From NCBI GenBank assembly GCA_013812065.1, contig JACCUC010000329.1, positions 1 to 19,468 of the forward strand: a stretch of DNA of 19,468 nucleotides, written 5' to 3'. How positions within the stretch are numbered: the first letter of the stretch is position 1; each line of letters opens with the position of its first letter. Origin of the DNA: Thermoleophilaceae bacterium (GTDB lineage Bacteria; Actinomycetota; Thermoleophilia; Solirubrobacterales; Thermoleophilaceae). Under the pieces are notes generated by a model. The model was not told the DNA's origin and did not search any database. It worked only from the letters and a program-made list of their open reading frames with translations. This document shows positions 1 through 8,119 of this stretch, one piece after another. The translations under genes were made by a program, and so were the position numbers.

Positions 1-124
1 CGCCTGGGCGGGCCGCCTCGAAGCAGAGCACCGCGAGGCCGCGATCCTGCGCCGCGACCGCGGTCGAAAGACCCACGATCCCCCCGCCGACCACGATGAG
101 ATCGAGCTCCGCTTGGCGGCCCAT
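1..124 (-). CDS. FAD-dependent oxidoreductase, N-terminal fragment (runs off window)
   Basis: The 41 visible residues, read leftwards from an ATG at 124, form the N-terminal dinucleotide-binding strand-turn-helix of a flavoprotein: LIVVGGGIVGLSTAVAAQ, a GxGxxG-type motif at residues 9-18, followed by an acidic Glu at the end of the second strand (LCFEAARPG). This is typical of the D-amino-acid oxidase/glycine oxidase/sarcosine oxidase (DAO) superfamily and of many other FAD oxidoreductases. The substrate cannot be told because the gene continues past base 1. It lies downstream of the HEPN gene on the same strand, 83 bases away, but probably has its own start of transcription: TAGGCC lies exactly 7 bases before the ATG. 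FAD binding is well supported; the family within the superfamily is not. Confidence 0.75.
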   Translation of the reverse strand, partial: MGRQAELDLIVVGGGIVGLSTAVAAQDRGLAVLCFEAARPG

Positions 125-131
125 CGATCCC

Positions 132-137
132 GGCCTA
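132..137 (-). promoter_or_regulatory. -10-like hexamer for the FAD oxidoreductase, leaderless arrangement
   Basis: On the minus strand TAGGCC is followed by seven bases and then the ATG at 124. It matches TANNNT except for the last base. The same distance recurs at vapB and tyrA, so I read it as a -10 element giving a leaderless transcript. Confidence 0.35.
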
Positions 138-138
138 C

Positions 139-154
139 CCGGCCGTTGGGCCGG
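139..154 (-). terminator. GC hairpin between the HEPN gene and the FAD gene
   Basis: CCGGCC and GGCCGG form a perfect 6-bp stem around a four-base loop, in the 83-base gap after the HEPN stop codon and just upstream of the next gene's -10-like element. There is no run of T, as is common for actinobacterial terminators. A terminator for the HEPN transcript is likely but unproven. Confidence 0.35.
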
Positions 155-207
155 TCAACCGCGTGGCGGTCCCTCGAAAGTGGTTGGCAGCGCCGGTGGC
201 TCCCGAG

Positions 208-909
208 TCACGTCACGACCGAGTCGATCGCCTCGACGATCTCTCGCGCGTCCCGTTCGAACGCGATCACCTCCTCTTTCCCGAGTTGCGCCCGTCCGCG
301 CCCCACCCAGTCCGCGGAATGGGCAATTTGGTTGCGACGCTTCGCCAGGGCGTCCATCTGAGTCTCCGAGGTGCCCTTCTTGACATTGCGTTCCGCGTCT
401 ACCTGCTTCCACAGCTTCTCGACCCCCACCGTGCCGAACACTTGCCCGATCTTGCTCGGGGCGGCGCTCGACTCCTGGCGCAAGTGATCCGCCAATAGGC
501 GGCGATAGCCCCAACCGCGTCGCTCGTAGCGCTCGAGGTCGAGCACGTCGCCCATCGAGACGCTGAACTCGCGAAGTCCCTTCGGCAGCGGATCGAGGCT
601 CAGGGCCGTCCCGATCATGCAGTTGGACTGCTCGGCCACGTACGTCTCGACTGCCGCGGCAATGGCCACGATCGCCTGCCGTAACAGGGGGCGGAGGGCG
701 TCGTCAGCGAAGTCATCCCGAACCAACCCCTTCTCAGGCTTAAGGATGAGGAAGACCTGATCCGACTCGACGCAGTCGAGCGAATCTCGATGTCGCTTCT
801 GTACGCCGAGGGCTTCCCCGACCCTCTCGCGCAACTCCTGACGCATCCGCCGCTGGCGCTGGTTGCCCAGGGCGCCCGCGAGCTCGAGCAGGCGTCGCGC
901 GTCGGCCAT
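208..909 (-). CDS. HEPN-domain protein, putative ribonuclease (RiboL-PSP/MAE-like HEPN)
   Basis: A 233-residue, largely helical soluble protein with no signal peptide. Near the C-terminus it carries AKRRNQIAHSADW, an R-x4-H motif (Arg192, Asn193, His197). This is the catalytic signature of HEPN RNases found in toxins, abortive-infection proteins and defence systems. An earlier helix (about 75-95, RQAIVAIAAAVETYVAEQ) fits the other half of the four-helix HEPN core. The frame is open back to 1179, but I chose the ATG at 909. It has a GAGG Shine-Dalgarno sequence 5 bases upstream, and a sigma-70-like promoter lies at 961-989, inside the longer frame. The gene is divergent from a PLD/SNF2 helicase and looks less GC-rich than the core genes to the right, suggesting transfer. 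RNase activity is inferred from the motif and fold; the exact HEPN subfamily is uncertain. Confidence 0.65.
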   Translation of the reverse strand: MADARRLLELAGALGNQRQRRMRQELRERVGEALGVQKRHRDSLDCVESDQVFLILKPEKGLVRDDFADDALRPLLRQAIVAIAAAVETYVAEQSNCMIGTALSLDPLPKGLREFSVSMGDVLDLERYERRGWGYRRLLADHLRQESSAAPSKIGQVFGTVGVEKLWKQVDAERNVKKGTSETQMDALAKRRNQIAHSADWVGRGRAQLGKEEVIAFERDAREIVEAIDSVVT

Positions 910-960
910 GTTGTCCTCAAAGGTTTTCAGTGGCGTCTGCTTTGCTCGGGCCACGTCCCC

Positions 961-989
961 ATTATGGGGTCGACTCGCTCTCGGTTCAA
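961..989 (-). promoter_or_regulatory. Sigma-70-like promoter of the HEPN gene, overlapped by two palindromes
   Basis: Read on the minus strand: TTGAAC (989-984), a 17-base spacer, then CATAAT (966-961). The hexamers match four and five of six consensus positions, and the spacer is ideal. Transcription would begin near 954 and give a leader of about 45 bases before the ATG at 909. The -10 lies within CCCCATTATGGGG (957-969), 6-bp arms around one base. The -35 lies within CGGTTCAACCG (982-992), 5-bp arms around one base. Their centres are 24 bp apart. Two repressor half-sites are a natural reading. I see no equally good promoter for the divergent helicase in the remaining spacer to 1102. Confidence 0.55.
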
Positions 990-1102
990 CCGGGGCGAGA
1001 CTCACGCCATCGGTCCCTTCAGAGGACATGGGCGTCTTCGCGGCGGTGTCTCCGGTCCAGCCGTTAGCCTCACCGCGTGCGCGGCGTTGGACGCTCGACC
1101 CG

Positions 1103-4100
1103 GTGAGCGCCCGAGAGATCTTCGAGGCGCTCGCCGCGCTTCCGGGGGCGCGGCTCGTCAGCTCCCCCACCGGTGACATCGCCGCCAGCGTCGTCCTCGG
1201 CGGCGTCGAAGTCGGTCACGCCCGCGTCGTCGACGAGGGTGCCCTGCGCAAGGCATGGCGGACGCGCGCCGACGGCGGTCCTACACCCTTGCTGCTCGTA
1301 GTCGACGATCCGCAACGCGAGGCGACCGTGCGCGCGCTCGGGCCGCTTGCGCCCGACGGCCCGATCAGGGCGGTCGGGAGCGCCGAGATGCTCGGTGTCC
1401 TCAGTCGCCTGCCCTCCCTCTCGAGCCTGAACGCGGTGCGCGAGCTCGCGGAGGAGATGGACCGCCTCGACCGAACCGGAATCGCGGGCCTCACCGTCAA
1501 CGGCCTCGGCACGCACCACCTCTTTGCAGAGCGGTTGCGCCAGACCCCGAGCTGGGCGGAGCTCGCCGAGCTCGCCGGAGCGGCGCAGGGCAAGTGGCGC
1601 GAGCTGCTCGGGGCGCTGGGGTTCCGTATCGAGCGGCGGCGCACGCGCGGCTGGCTCGCGCGTCATGAGGGGCGGCCGGTCGCCGTCGTTCTCCCGCTGG
1701 CAGACCCGGCCGCCTTCTCGAAGCTCGATCGCGACGGTCGCCCGCCGGAGGGGGTGCTTCTCAACGACTGCCCGCGAGGAAGGAGCCCCCTACGGGCTGC
1801 TGGCCTCCGGAGCGCGACTACGGCTCTTCGAGGCCGATCCGGTCACGGGCTCGGCCGCCGCGCGCTACCTCGAGCTCGATGCCTCGTCGCTCGCGCCCGA
1901 CGATCGACCGCTGCTCGGATTGCTCTCGCCCATGTATCTGGCGGAGGGGCGCTTTGCCGCGCTCATGGAGGAGGCCCGCGCGTTCGGAGTGGCCCTGCGC
2001 GAGCGCGTCGACCGGGCGATCCGCGAGCGGGTGCTGCCCGTCCTCGGCCTCGAGCTCGGACGCTGGGCCGAGCGCGAGGGCTGGGAGCTCGCCGACGAGG
2101 AGACCCGCGGCGAGCTCGAGGCGGCGACCCGCTTCCTCCACGGCAAGGCCTACCTTTTCGGCAACGAAGCCGATCCCCGCGCCGCGCTCGTCACCTCGGC
2201 CAACCTGACTGCGGCCGGGCTCCACCACAACCTCGAGCTCGGGCTCGTCGACTACAACGTCGCCCCGAGCGGGGCGGCGATCGCCTGGTTCGGTCGGCTC
2301 TGGGCCGAGGCGACCCCGTTCAAGGACGAGCTTCGGCGGCTGCTCTTTCCGGGTGTCGACCTCGTCGATGCCGAGACCGTCTATCTGCGCGCCCTGTTCG
2401 AGATCTATGGGGAGGAGATCGCCGGCGACGCCGGGGACGAGCCCCGTGCCGTGCCGCTCGCCTCGTTCCAGCGCGACGGGTACGAGCGCGCGCGCGGCAT
2501 CCTCGATCGGCACGGAGGAGTCGTCTACGCCGATGGGGTCGGCACCGGGAAGACGGCGATCGGCCTCGCCTTCATCGAGGAGTACGCGCTGCGCACCGGC
2601 CACCACGCGTTGGTCGTCTGCTCCGCGCAGCTCAAGCGCGAGTGGGAGGCGCACATTCATCGAGCGCTGCTGCCGGCGCAGGTCATCTCCTTCCAGGAGC
2701 TCGCAAGCGACGAGCAACTCGCGCCACGGGCCCGCCGTCCGCAGCGCCGGCTCCCCGTCGGCAAGGACACCTACCGGCTCGTTATCGTCGATGAGGCGCA
2801 CGCCCTGCGCAACGAGGACACGACCTGGTACCGGGCCATGGAGCGGCTGCTCGGCGGAGAGCCCAAGGACGCCGTGCTGCTGACCGCGACACCGGTCAAC
2901 AACGGGCTTTGGGACCTCTACAACCTCGTGATGCTGTTCGCCCGGCACGACCGCGCCTTCGCCTCGATCGGTGTTCCCTCCGCTCGTGATCTCTTCGTCC
3001 GCGCCGGCGCCAACGAGCGCGACCCGGAGAACCTCGACCCCGATGCCCTCTTCCCGCTCGCCGACGCCGTCTCCGTGCGCCGCGATCGGCGCTTCATCGT
3101 CGAGCACTACCCCGGGGAGCGCTTTCCTGACGGAACCGAGGTCCGCTTTCCCGAGCCGCGCCCCGAGACCCGCCGCTACGACCTCGACGCCGCCCATCCC
3201 GGTCTCTTCGACGACGTGGTGGCAGCGATCGACGCGCTCGAGATGGCGCGCTACCGCCCGAGCGCCTGGCTCGTCGAGCCCGACGAGGACCGGGCCGAGG
3301 CGCAGCTCGGAGGGCTGCTTCAGTCCGGGCTCCTCAAGCGCTTCGAGTCGTGCTGGGCAGCTTGCCTCGCGACCGTCGAGCGGATGGTCCTCGCTCACGA
3401 TGCCTTCCTTGCCGCATGGGACGGTGGCCGGGGGCACGTACCGTCGAAAGCGACGCTGCGGGATGCCGCGCGTTCGGACGCCGGCGAGGCAGGCATCGCC
3501 ACTTGGGTGGCCGAGCAGCTCGAGAGTGACGCCGATGTGCGGCCCGCCACCGACTTCGAGCCGGAGTACGGGGACGCCGTCGAGGCGGACCTCCGTCAGC
3601 TCCAGCGCATCCGGGACCGTCTCTCCGAGCTCTCGCCCCAAGACGACCCCAAGCTGGCGATGCTGCGGGAGCTGCTGGATGGCACGCCCGCGAAGAAGGT
3701 CGCCGTGTTCGCGACCTACGGCGAGACGGTCGCCTACCTCGACGAGCACCTTCCCGCTCAGCCACGCGGACGCGACCGAGTGACGGTGATCGGGGGCGAG
3801 AGTGCCCCCGACGAGCGCAGCGCGCTGCTCGCCCGGTTCGCGCCCCGGACGGTGGTGAGGCCGGACTACGTTCCGCCCGCGGGAGAGGTCGACCTCCTGC
3901 TCTCGACCGACGTGCTCTCCGAGGGCCAGAACCTCCAGCAGGCCCAGGCCGTCATCTCCTACGACATGCCCTGGAATCCTCAGCGCGTGGTGCAGCGCAA
4001 CGGGCGTGTCATTCGCCTGCTCTCGCCGCACCACGAGGTCTACCTGACCACGATGCTGCCCGAGCCCGGCGAGCTCGAGCAGCTCCTCAAGCTCGAGGCC

Positions 4101-4955
4101 CGGGTCCGCGCGAAGATCCTCGCCGCGGGCATCTACGGGATGGAGAGCGAGGTGCTCGACGGCATCGAGACCGAGCTGCGGAGCTATGCCGACCGCCTGG
4201 TCGAGGGTTATTTCGACCAGGCAGGCGAGGTGGAGGAGGACGGAGCGAGCGGTGCCTTCGTCGGGGAGGCGCTGCGCGCGCGCCTCGCCCGCGCGCGCGA
4301 TGAGGGTGAGTTGAGGCGAGTCGAAGAGCTGCCGTGGGGGATTGGGGCCGTGATCCGGCCTCCGGCGTGGCGCGCTCGTGGGCGCCCCGGCGTGTTCTTC
4401 GGCGCACGAACCTGTGCCATGCCCGGTGCGGAGCGCGGGTATCGCTACTGGCGGTTCGTCGAGCTCGAGGGCGAGGAGGAGCTGCTGGCCTCGGACCTCG
4501 AGATCCTCCGGCGCATCGATCCCGACGGCGCACAGGAGCTCTCCGATACCGCCGGCGTCGACCTCGAGCGCGCATGGCGGCGCGCCGCCGCTGAGATCGT
4601 CGCCGAGCACAACCGCCGCGCCGACCCCCGGGCGGCTCAGGAGTCGATCGGGTCCGCCCAGCGGTTCGCGCTCGATCTCATGCGCGATCCGTCTGTGCTC
4701 CTCCCGCCCGGTGCGGATACCGCCGCCGAGGCGCTCTCGGTGGAGCGAAGCTCGGCGGTCCGCCGGCGGCTCAACGAGATTCGCACCGAGCTGAGCGACG
4801 AGCGGCTGACGCGCAACGAGGCCGCCGCGGCCGTGGTGGCGCTCGTCGAGGAGCTGGGTCTGCGGCCCGTGCGGCTCGAGGAGCTTCCGCGCGAGATCGG
4901 TGAGGACGATCTCGGCGTCGTCTGTTGGATGGCGGTATTGCCGTCCATCACCTAA
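1103..4955 (+). pseudogene. PLD-like/SNF2-family helicase, reading frame broken by a 1-base insertion
   Basis: Residues 1-223 read in one frame from GTG 1103. The rest reads in another frame to the TAA at 4953; removing one C from the CCC at 1771-1773 joins them into 1283 residues. The N-terminal 300 residues are unassigned. A single phospholipase-D half-site follows: HGKAYLF at about 346, then VTSANLTAAGLHHNLELG. The SNF2-type superfamily-2 motor comes next: GVGTGKT (Walker A Lys about 483), VIVDEAHAL (motif II, about 563), LLTATPVNN (about 594), STDVLSEGQNLQQA and QRNGRVIRL (motif VI, about 964). A long C-terminal region follows. Such proteins remodel or translocate on DNA and are frequent in defence loci, for example DISARM-type SNF2 proteins. 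Rare codons (TCT, TTA, TCA, CGT) upstream argue for the GTG over ATG 1028. The gene may be truly broken, or the extra base may be an assembly error. Confidence 0.75.
4928..4949 (+). terminator. Hairpin at the end of the helicase gene
   Basis: GATGGCGG and CCGTCCATC pair as 5+3 bp with one bulged T around a five-base loop (TATTG). The hairpin ends just before the helicase stop codon and about 12 bases before rluB. There is no T-run. It could be a weak terminator, or a structure near the rluB start that tunes its translation. Confidence 0.3.
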
Positions 4956-4961
4956 CGCTCC

Positions 4962-5702
4962 GTGCGCCTCGCTCGCTACCTCGCCCACGCTGGGGTCGCC
5001 TCGCGCAGGGCCGCCGAGCGGATCGTCGCCGAAGGTCGCGTCGCCGTCGCCGGCGCGGTCGTCACCGACCCGGCGCGCGACGTCGACGAGGGCAGCGGGG
5101 TCACGCTCGACGGGGGGCGTGTGGCGCCGGAGGCGCGCGAGGTGCACGTGCTCCACAAGCCCGCGGGCGTGGTCTCCACCGCGCGCGACACCCACGGCCG
5201 CCCGACCGTGCTCGACCTCGTGCCCTCAGAGCATCGCCTCTACCCGGTCGGCCGCCTCGACGCCGACTCGACCGGCCTGATCCTGCTCACCAACGACGGC
5301 GAGCTCGCCAACCGTCTCACCCACCCGCGCTACGGAGTCGAGAAGGTCTACCGCGCCGAGGTCTCGCCGCGACCTGTCGGCGGGGCGGCGCTGCGCGCCC
5401 TGCGCGCGGGCGTCGAGCTCGACGACGGCCCGACGCTTCCCGCCCGGGTGCGACAGCCCCGCCCCGGCGTGCTCGATGTCGTGCTGCGCGAGGGACGAAA
5501 GCGCCAGGTGCGGCGGATGTGCGAGGCGGTCGGTCACCGGGTCGTGGCCCTGCGGCGGATCGCCTTCGGTCCGCTGGCGCTCGGCGACCTGCCGGAGGGG
5601 CAGAGCCGGCGGCTCGGCGAGGCCGAGATCGAGCGCCTGCGCGAGGCGACGGTGCGCGGCGAAGCGCGCGTCTCGCAGCCGCCGGCGCCCACCTCGCAGT
5701 GA
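4962..5702 (+). CDS. rluB: 23S/16S rRNA pseudouridine synthase, RluB/RsuA family
   Basis: A 246-residue cytoplasmic enzyme that isomerises a specific uridine in rRNA to pseudouridine. Residues 1-50 form an S4 RNA-binding domain (RLARYLAHAGVASRRAAERI). The catalytic domain follows, with HKPAGVVSTARD at about 65 and GRLDADSTGLILLTNDG, in which Asp100 is the conserved catalytic aspartate. A later motif, REGRKRQVRRM, is standard for the RluB/RsuA branch. Length is normal. The GTG at 4962 is chosen because the S4 domain begins there; it lies 6 bases after the helicase stop and has no clear Shine-Dalgarno sequence. In many actinobacteria this gene follows scpA-scpB; here the helicase occupies that place. 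The next gene overlaps it by 4 bases (GTGA), so the two are probably translated together. RluB versus another RsuA-family target is not decidable from sequence alone. Confidence 0.92.
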   Translation: MRLARYLAHAGVASRRAAERIVAEGRVAVAGAVVTDPARDVDEGSGVTLDGGRVAPEAREVHVLHKPAGVVSTARDTHGRPTVLDLVPSEHRLYPVGRLDADSTGLILLTNDGELANRLTHPRYGVEKVYRAEVSPRPVGGAALRALRAGVELDDGPTLPARVRQPRPGVLDVVLREGRKRQVRRMCEAVGHRVVALRRIAFGPLALGDLPEGQSRRLGEAEIERLREATVRGEARVSQPPAPTSQ

Positions 5703-6550
5703 GCACGAGCCGCCGGCCCGAAGACGGCGAGCGCGACCGCATCCTCGCCCGCGCGAAGGGCTATCCCTACGCCGCCCCCGATACCTCCTACGTGATCACA
5801 CGCGCCGGTCACTTCGAGCTGCTCGGGCTCGGCGCGGGCGAGGACCAAGGCTCCGCCCTCGCGAGCGCCCGCGTCCGGCATCCCGTGACCGGCGTTGAGC
5901 TCGCGCTCTCAGGGCTCCCGGCCGACGACCTCGATCCCGAGTCGCTCCGTGCTCGCCTCCCCGTACTCGCCTACGGCGCGAACCGCACCGCCGAGGCGCT
6001 CGAGCGAAAGCGCGGCCTGCCCGGCTTCCCGGCCGAGGAGTCGATCCTCGTACTGCGCGCGCGCCTGCACGACCTCGACGTCGTCTACTCCGCGCACCTC
6101 TCCCCGTACGGCTCGGTCGGCGCGACGCTCCAGCGCAGTCCTGGCACGGCCGTCGAGGTGTGCCTCACGCTGCTCACCGAACGCCAGCTCGCGGCCCTCG
6201 GAGAAACCGAGACCAACTACGCACTCGAGGAGCTCGACGGCCTCGAGCTCGAGCTCGAGGGCGGCGGTCGGCTCGGCCGCGCACGCTCTTACGTCTCCCG
6301 TCACGGCGGCCTGGTGCTCGACGGCGACCAGGTCGCGCTAACGGCGATCCCGGCCACCGGCCGGCGCCTCGAGGCCCGCACCGAACCCGAGATCCTCGCC
6401 GCGGTGGCGCGACGGCTCGGCCACCCGGGCGACCTCGACGACTTCATCCTCGACACCGTGCACGACCCGCAGCTCGCGGCCGCGCGCACGCGCGAGCTGC
6501 GCCGAGACGCCCGCCCTCTCGAATGGCCGTCGCGGCGCCCCGCGCGCTGA
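5699..6550 (+). CDS. Conserved hypothetical protein with a YGAN motif (possible GGCT-like fold)
   Basis: I do not recognise this 283-residue protein with certainty. It is acidic and soluble, with no membrane segment or signal peptide. At residues 88-104 it reads LPVLAYGANRTAEALER, which resembles the YGSN loop that opens gamma-glutamylcyclotransferase/AIG2-like domains, where a Tyr-Gly-x-Asn loop binds the glutamyl group. About 80 residues of beta-rich sequence follow (LRARLHDLDVVYSAHLSPYGS, then a Glu-rich stretch near 165-188), compatible with that fold but not diagnostic. The start is GTG 5699, overlapping the rluB stop by four bases, so the two are coupled. aroH begins 35 bases after its stop. 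Its position between an rRNA-modification gene and the chorismate genes does not reveal its role. Confidence 0.7.
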   Translation: MSTSRRPEDGERDRILARAKGYPYAAPDTSYVITRAGHFELLGLGAGEDQGSALASARVRHPVTGVELALSGLPADDLDPESLRARLPVLAYGANRTAEALERKRGLPGFPAEESILVLRARLHDLDVVYSAHLSPYGSVGATLQRSPGTAVEVCLTLLTERQLAALGETETNYALEELDGLELELEGGGRLGRARSYVSRHGGLVLDGDQVALTAIPATGRRLEARTEPEILAAVARRLGHPGDLDDFILDTVHDPQLAAARTRELRRDARPLEWPSRRPAR

Positions 6551-6572
6551 CCGGACCCGCACACCCCTCTGG

Positions 6573-6578
6573 AACAAT
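6573..6578 (+). promoter_or_regulatory. Weak -10-like hexamer 7 bases before aroH
   Basis: AACAAT is followed by seven bases (CCCGCCG) and the GTG start of aroH. It lacks the first T of TANNNT, but the distance equals that seen at vapB and tyrA. It would let aroH-hisC be transcribed apart from rluB. No Shine-Dalgarno sequence precedes aroH, which fits a leaderless start. Confidence 0.3.
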
Positions 6579-6585
6579 CCCGCCG

Positions 6586-6951
6586 GTGAAGCTGCGAGCC
6601 CTGCGAGGCGCCACGACCGTCTCCGAGAACGACGCCGACGCCATCCTCGACGCCACCGAGGAGCTCGTGCGCGCGATCATCGAGCGCAACGCCCTGACGC
6701 CCGACGACATGGTGAGCTGCATCTTCACCGCCACCGAGGACCTCGACGCCGAGTTCCCCGCGGTCGCCGCGCGCCGGCTGGGGCTCGACTCCGTGCCGCT
6801 CCTCTGCGCGCGCGAGATTTCGGTGCCTGGATCGATGCCGAGGGTCATCCGGCTCATGCTCCACGCCTACGCGCCCGCGGAGGAGCGCCCCGCGCACGTC
6901 TACCTGCGCGACGCGAGCGCGCTGCGACGCGACCTCGAGGGAGCGCAGTGA
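6586..6951 (+). CDS. aroH: Chorismate mutase, AroH (monofunctional) type
   Basis: A 121-residue enzyme that converts chorismate to prephenate, the first step towards phenylalanine and tyrosine. Length and sequence match the Bacillus subtilis AroH fold, a trimeric pseudo-alpha/beta barrel, rather than the helical AroQ type. Key residues are in place: Arg7 (LRALRGATTV), Glu77 within LLCAREISVPGSMPRVIRL, Arg89, Tyr106 (HVYLRDA) and a C-terminal Arg in ALRRDL. These correspond to the Arg7, Glu78, Arg90, Tyr108 and Arg116 active-site set known for the Bacillus enzyme. The GTG at 6586 starts exactly at the conserved MKLRALRGAT-like N-terminus. Its stop overlaps the start of the aminotransferase gene by four bases (GTGA), so prephenate production and transamination are translationally coupled. 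Confidence 0.95.
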   Translation: MKLRALRGATTVSENDADAILDATEELVRAIIERNALTPDDMVSCIFTATEDLDAEFPAVAARRLGLDSVPLLCAREISVPGSMPRVIRLMLHAYAPAEERPAHVYLRDASALRRDLEGAQ

Positions 6952-8033
6952 GCATCGAGTTCACCAGACGCGTCGAGGCCATTCCGGTCTACCCGGCGGC
7001 CGAGAGCTACGGCTACGAGGGCGAGCTGACGAAGCTCGCCTCCAACGAGACTCCCTACCCGCCCCACCCGGCCGTGCTCGAGGCCGTCCAGGGTGCGCTC
7101 GGCACGCTCAACCGCTACCCCGACCCCACCGCCGCCGTGCTGCGCCGCCGCCTCGCCGACCGCCACGGCGTGCCGCAGGCCAAGGTCGCCGTCGGGAACG
7201 GATCGTGCGAGATCCTGCTCGCCGCCGCGCAGGCCATGCTCGAGCCGGGCGCCGAGATCGTCTACGCGTGGCCGTCGTTCTCCATGTATCCCCACCTGGC
7301 GGCGATGACCGGCGCGCGCGCGGTGACCGTCCCGCTCGACGCGGCGGGCGCCCACGACCTCGACGCGCTCGCGCGGGAGGTCACGGTGGCGACGCGGATC
7401 GTGCTCGTCTGCAATCCCAACAACCCGACCGCGACCGCGCTGGCGGTCGAGGAGATCGATGCCTTCGTGGCCGCCCTGCCGCGCCACGTGCTGGTGATCG
7501 TCGACGAGGCCTACGTCGAGTTCTCGGTCCTCCAGGACCCCGACGAGTCGCTGCGGCTGCTCGATCGCCATCCCAACGTCGTCCTCCTGCGCACCTTCTC
7601 GAAGGTCTACGGTCTGTGCGGCCTGCGCGCGGGCTATGCGCTCGGGCCGGAGTCGTTCCGGCTCGCCGTGGATCGGGTACGCCAGCCGTTCTCAGTCAAC
7701 GCGCTGGCCCAGACCGCTGCCGCCGAGGCCGTGCGCCACCAGGACGAGGTAGAGCGCCGCGTCGAGCGGATAGTGATCGAGCGCCTGCACGTCCAGGACG
7801 GTCTTGCCGAGCGGGGGTTGGCGGTCACCGACTCGCAGGCGAACTTCTCGTGGGTGGCGCTGGGGGAGGACCGCGACGAGGAGGCGGTGTACGCCGGGCT
7901 GGCGCGCCGCGGCGTGATCGTGCGCGGGGGTGGGGCACTCGGGGCGCCGGGGCATCTGCGGGTGACCTACGGCACGCGGGCCGAGAACGATCGGTTCCTG
8001 ACGGCGCTCGACGGAGCGCTCGGGGACGGTTGA
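6948..8033 (+). CDS. hisC: HisC-like PLP aminotransferase (histidinol-phosphate or aromatic)
   Basis: A 361-residue fold-type I aminotransferase. The PLP-binding features are visible: the N-terminal LASNETPYPPHPAV, CNPNNPTAT (substrate/PLP Asn), IVDEAYVEF (Asp pairing with the pyridine nitrogen), and TFSKVYGLCGLRAGYA with Lys219 forming the Schiff base. Overall it is a HisC-family protein of normal length. HisC proteins transaminate histidinol phosphate, but actinobacterial paralogues also make phenylalanine and tyrosine from phenylpyruvate and hydroxyphenylpyruvate. Here no other his gene is present. The gene overlaps aroH by four bases and is followed by aroF, so aromatic aminotransferase (Pat-like) is my preferred role; a dual role is possible. 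The start is GTG 6948. A hairpin spans the stop codon. Confidence 0.93.
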   Translation: MSIEFTRRVEAIPVYPAAESYGYEGELTKLASNETPYPPHPAVLEAVQGALGTLNRYPDPTAAVLRRRLADRHGVPQAKVAVGNGSCEILLAAAQAMLEPGAEIVYAWPSFSMYPHLAAMTGARAVTVPLDAAGAHDLDALAREVTVATRIVLVCNPNNPTATALAVEEIDAFVAALPRHVLVIVDEAYVEFSVLQDPDESLRLLDRHPNVVLLRTFSKVYGLCGLRAGYALGPESFRLAVDRVRQPFSVNALAQTAAAEAVRHQDEVERRVERIVIERLHVQDGLAERGLAVTDSQANFSWVALGEDRDEEAVYAGLARRGVIVRGGGALGAPGHLRVTYGTRAENDRFLTALDGALGDG

Positions 8034-8078
8034 GGGCGTCGGCGTAGCCCCGCACGCGCAGGGCTCGCGTCGCCTCAA
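8030..8078 (+). terminator. Long imperfect hairpin spanning the hisC stop codon
   Basis: TTGAGG (8030-8035) pairs with CCTCAA (8073-8078), continued by CG/CG after a bulged G. An inner stem AGCCC/GGGCT (8046-8050 with 8061-8065) closes a 10-base loop. No T-run follows, as is often so in actinobacteria. It probably ends the rluB-aroH-hisC transcription unit and isolates aroF. Of the hairpins I found in spacers, it has the longest stem. Confidence 0.45.
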
Positions 8079-8119
8079 GTCGTCGCGCTCGGCGCCGATA
8101 CTGCTACAAAGGTCCCTTC

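Noticed and set aside
96..383. Short plus-strand frames over the first 500 bases
   Set aside because: They are antisense to the HEPN gene and the FAD gene, are Ser/Arg/Pro-rich, and have no start signal.
1028..1102. ATG 1028 as the helicase start
   Set aside because: The AGAGG is too close to the ATG, and the 25 codons are rich in codons rare in this window. GTG 1103 begins the typical sequence.
910..1179. Longer N-terminus for the HEPN protein (start at 1179)
   Set aside because: The extension contains the TTGAAC-N17-CATAAT promoter, while ATG 909 has a well-spaced Shine-Dalgarno sequence.
1818..5195. Open frame of 1125 codons on the minus strand opposite the helicase
   Set aside because: It has no recognisable motif and lies exactly antisense to a gene with all SNF2 motifs. 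Long antisense frames are a by-product of high GC.
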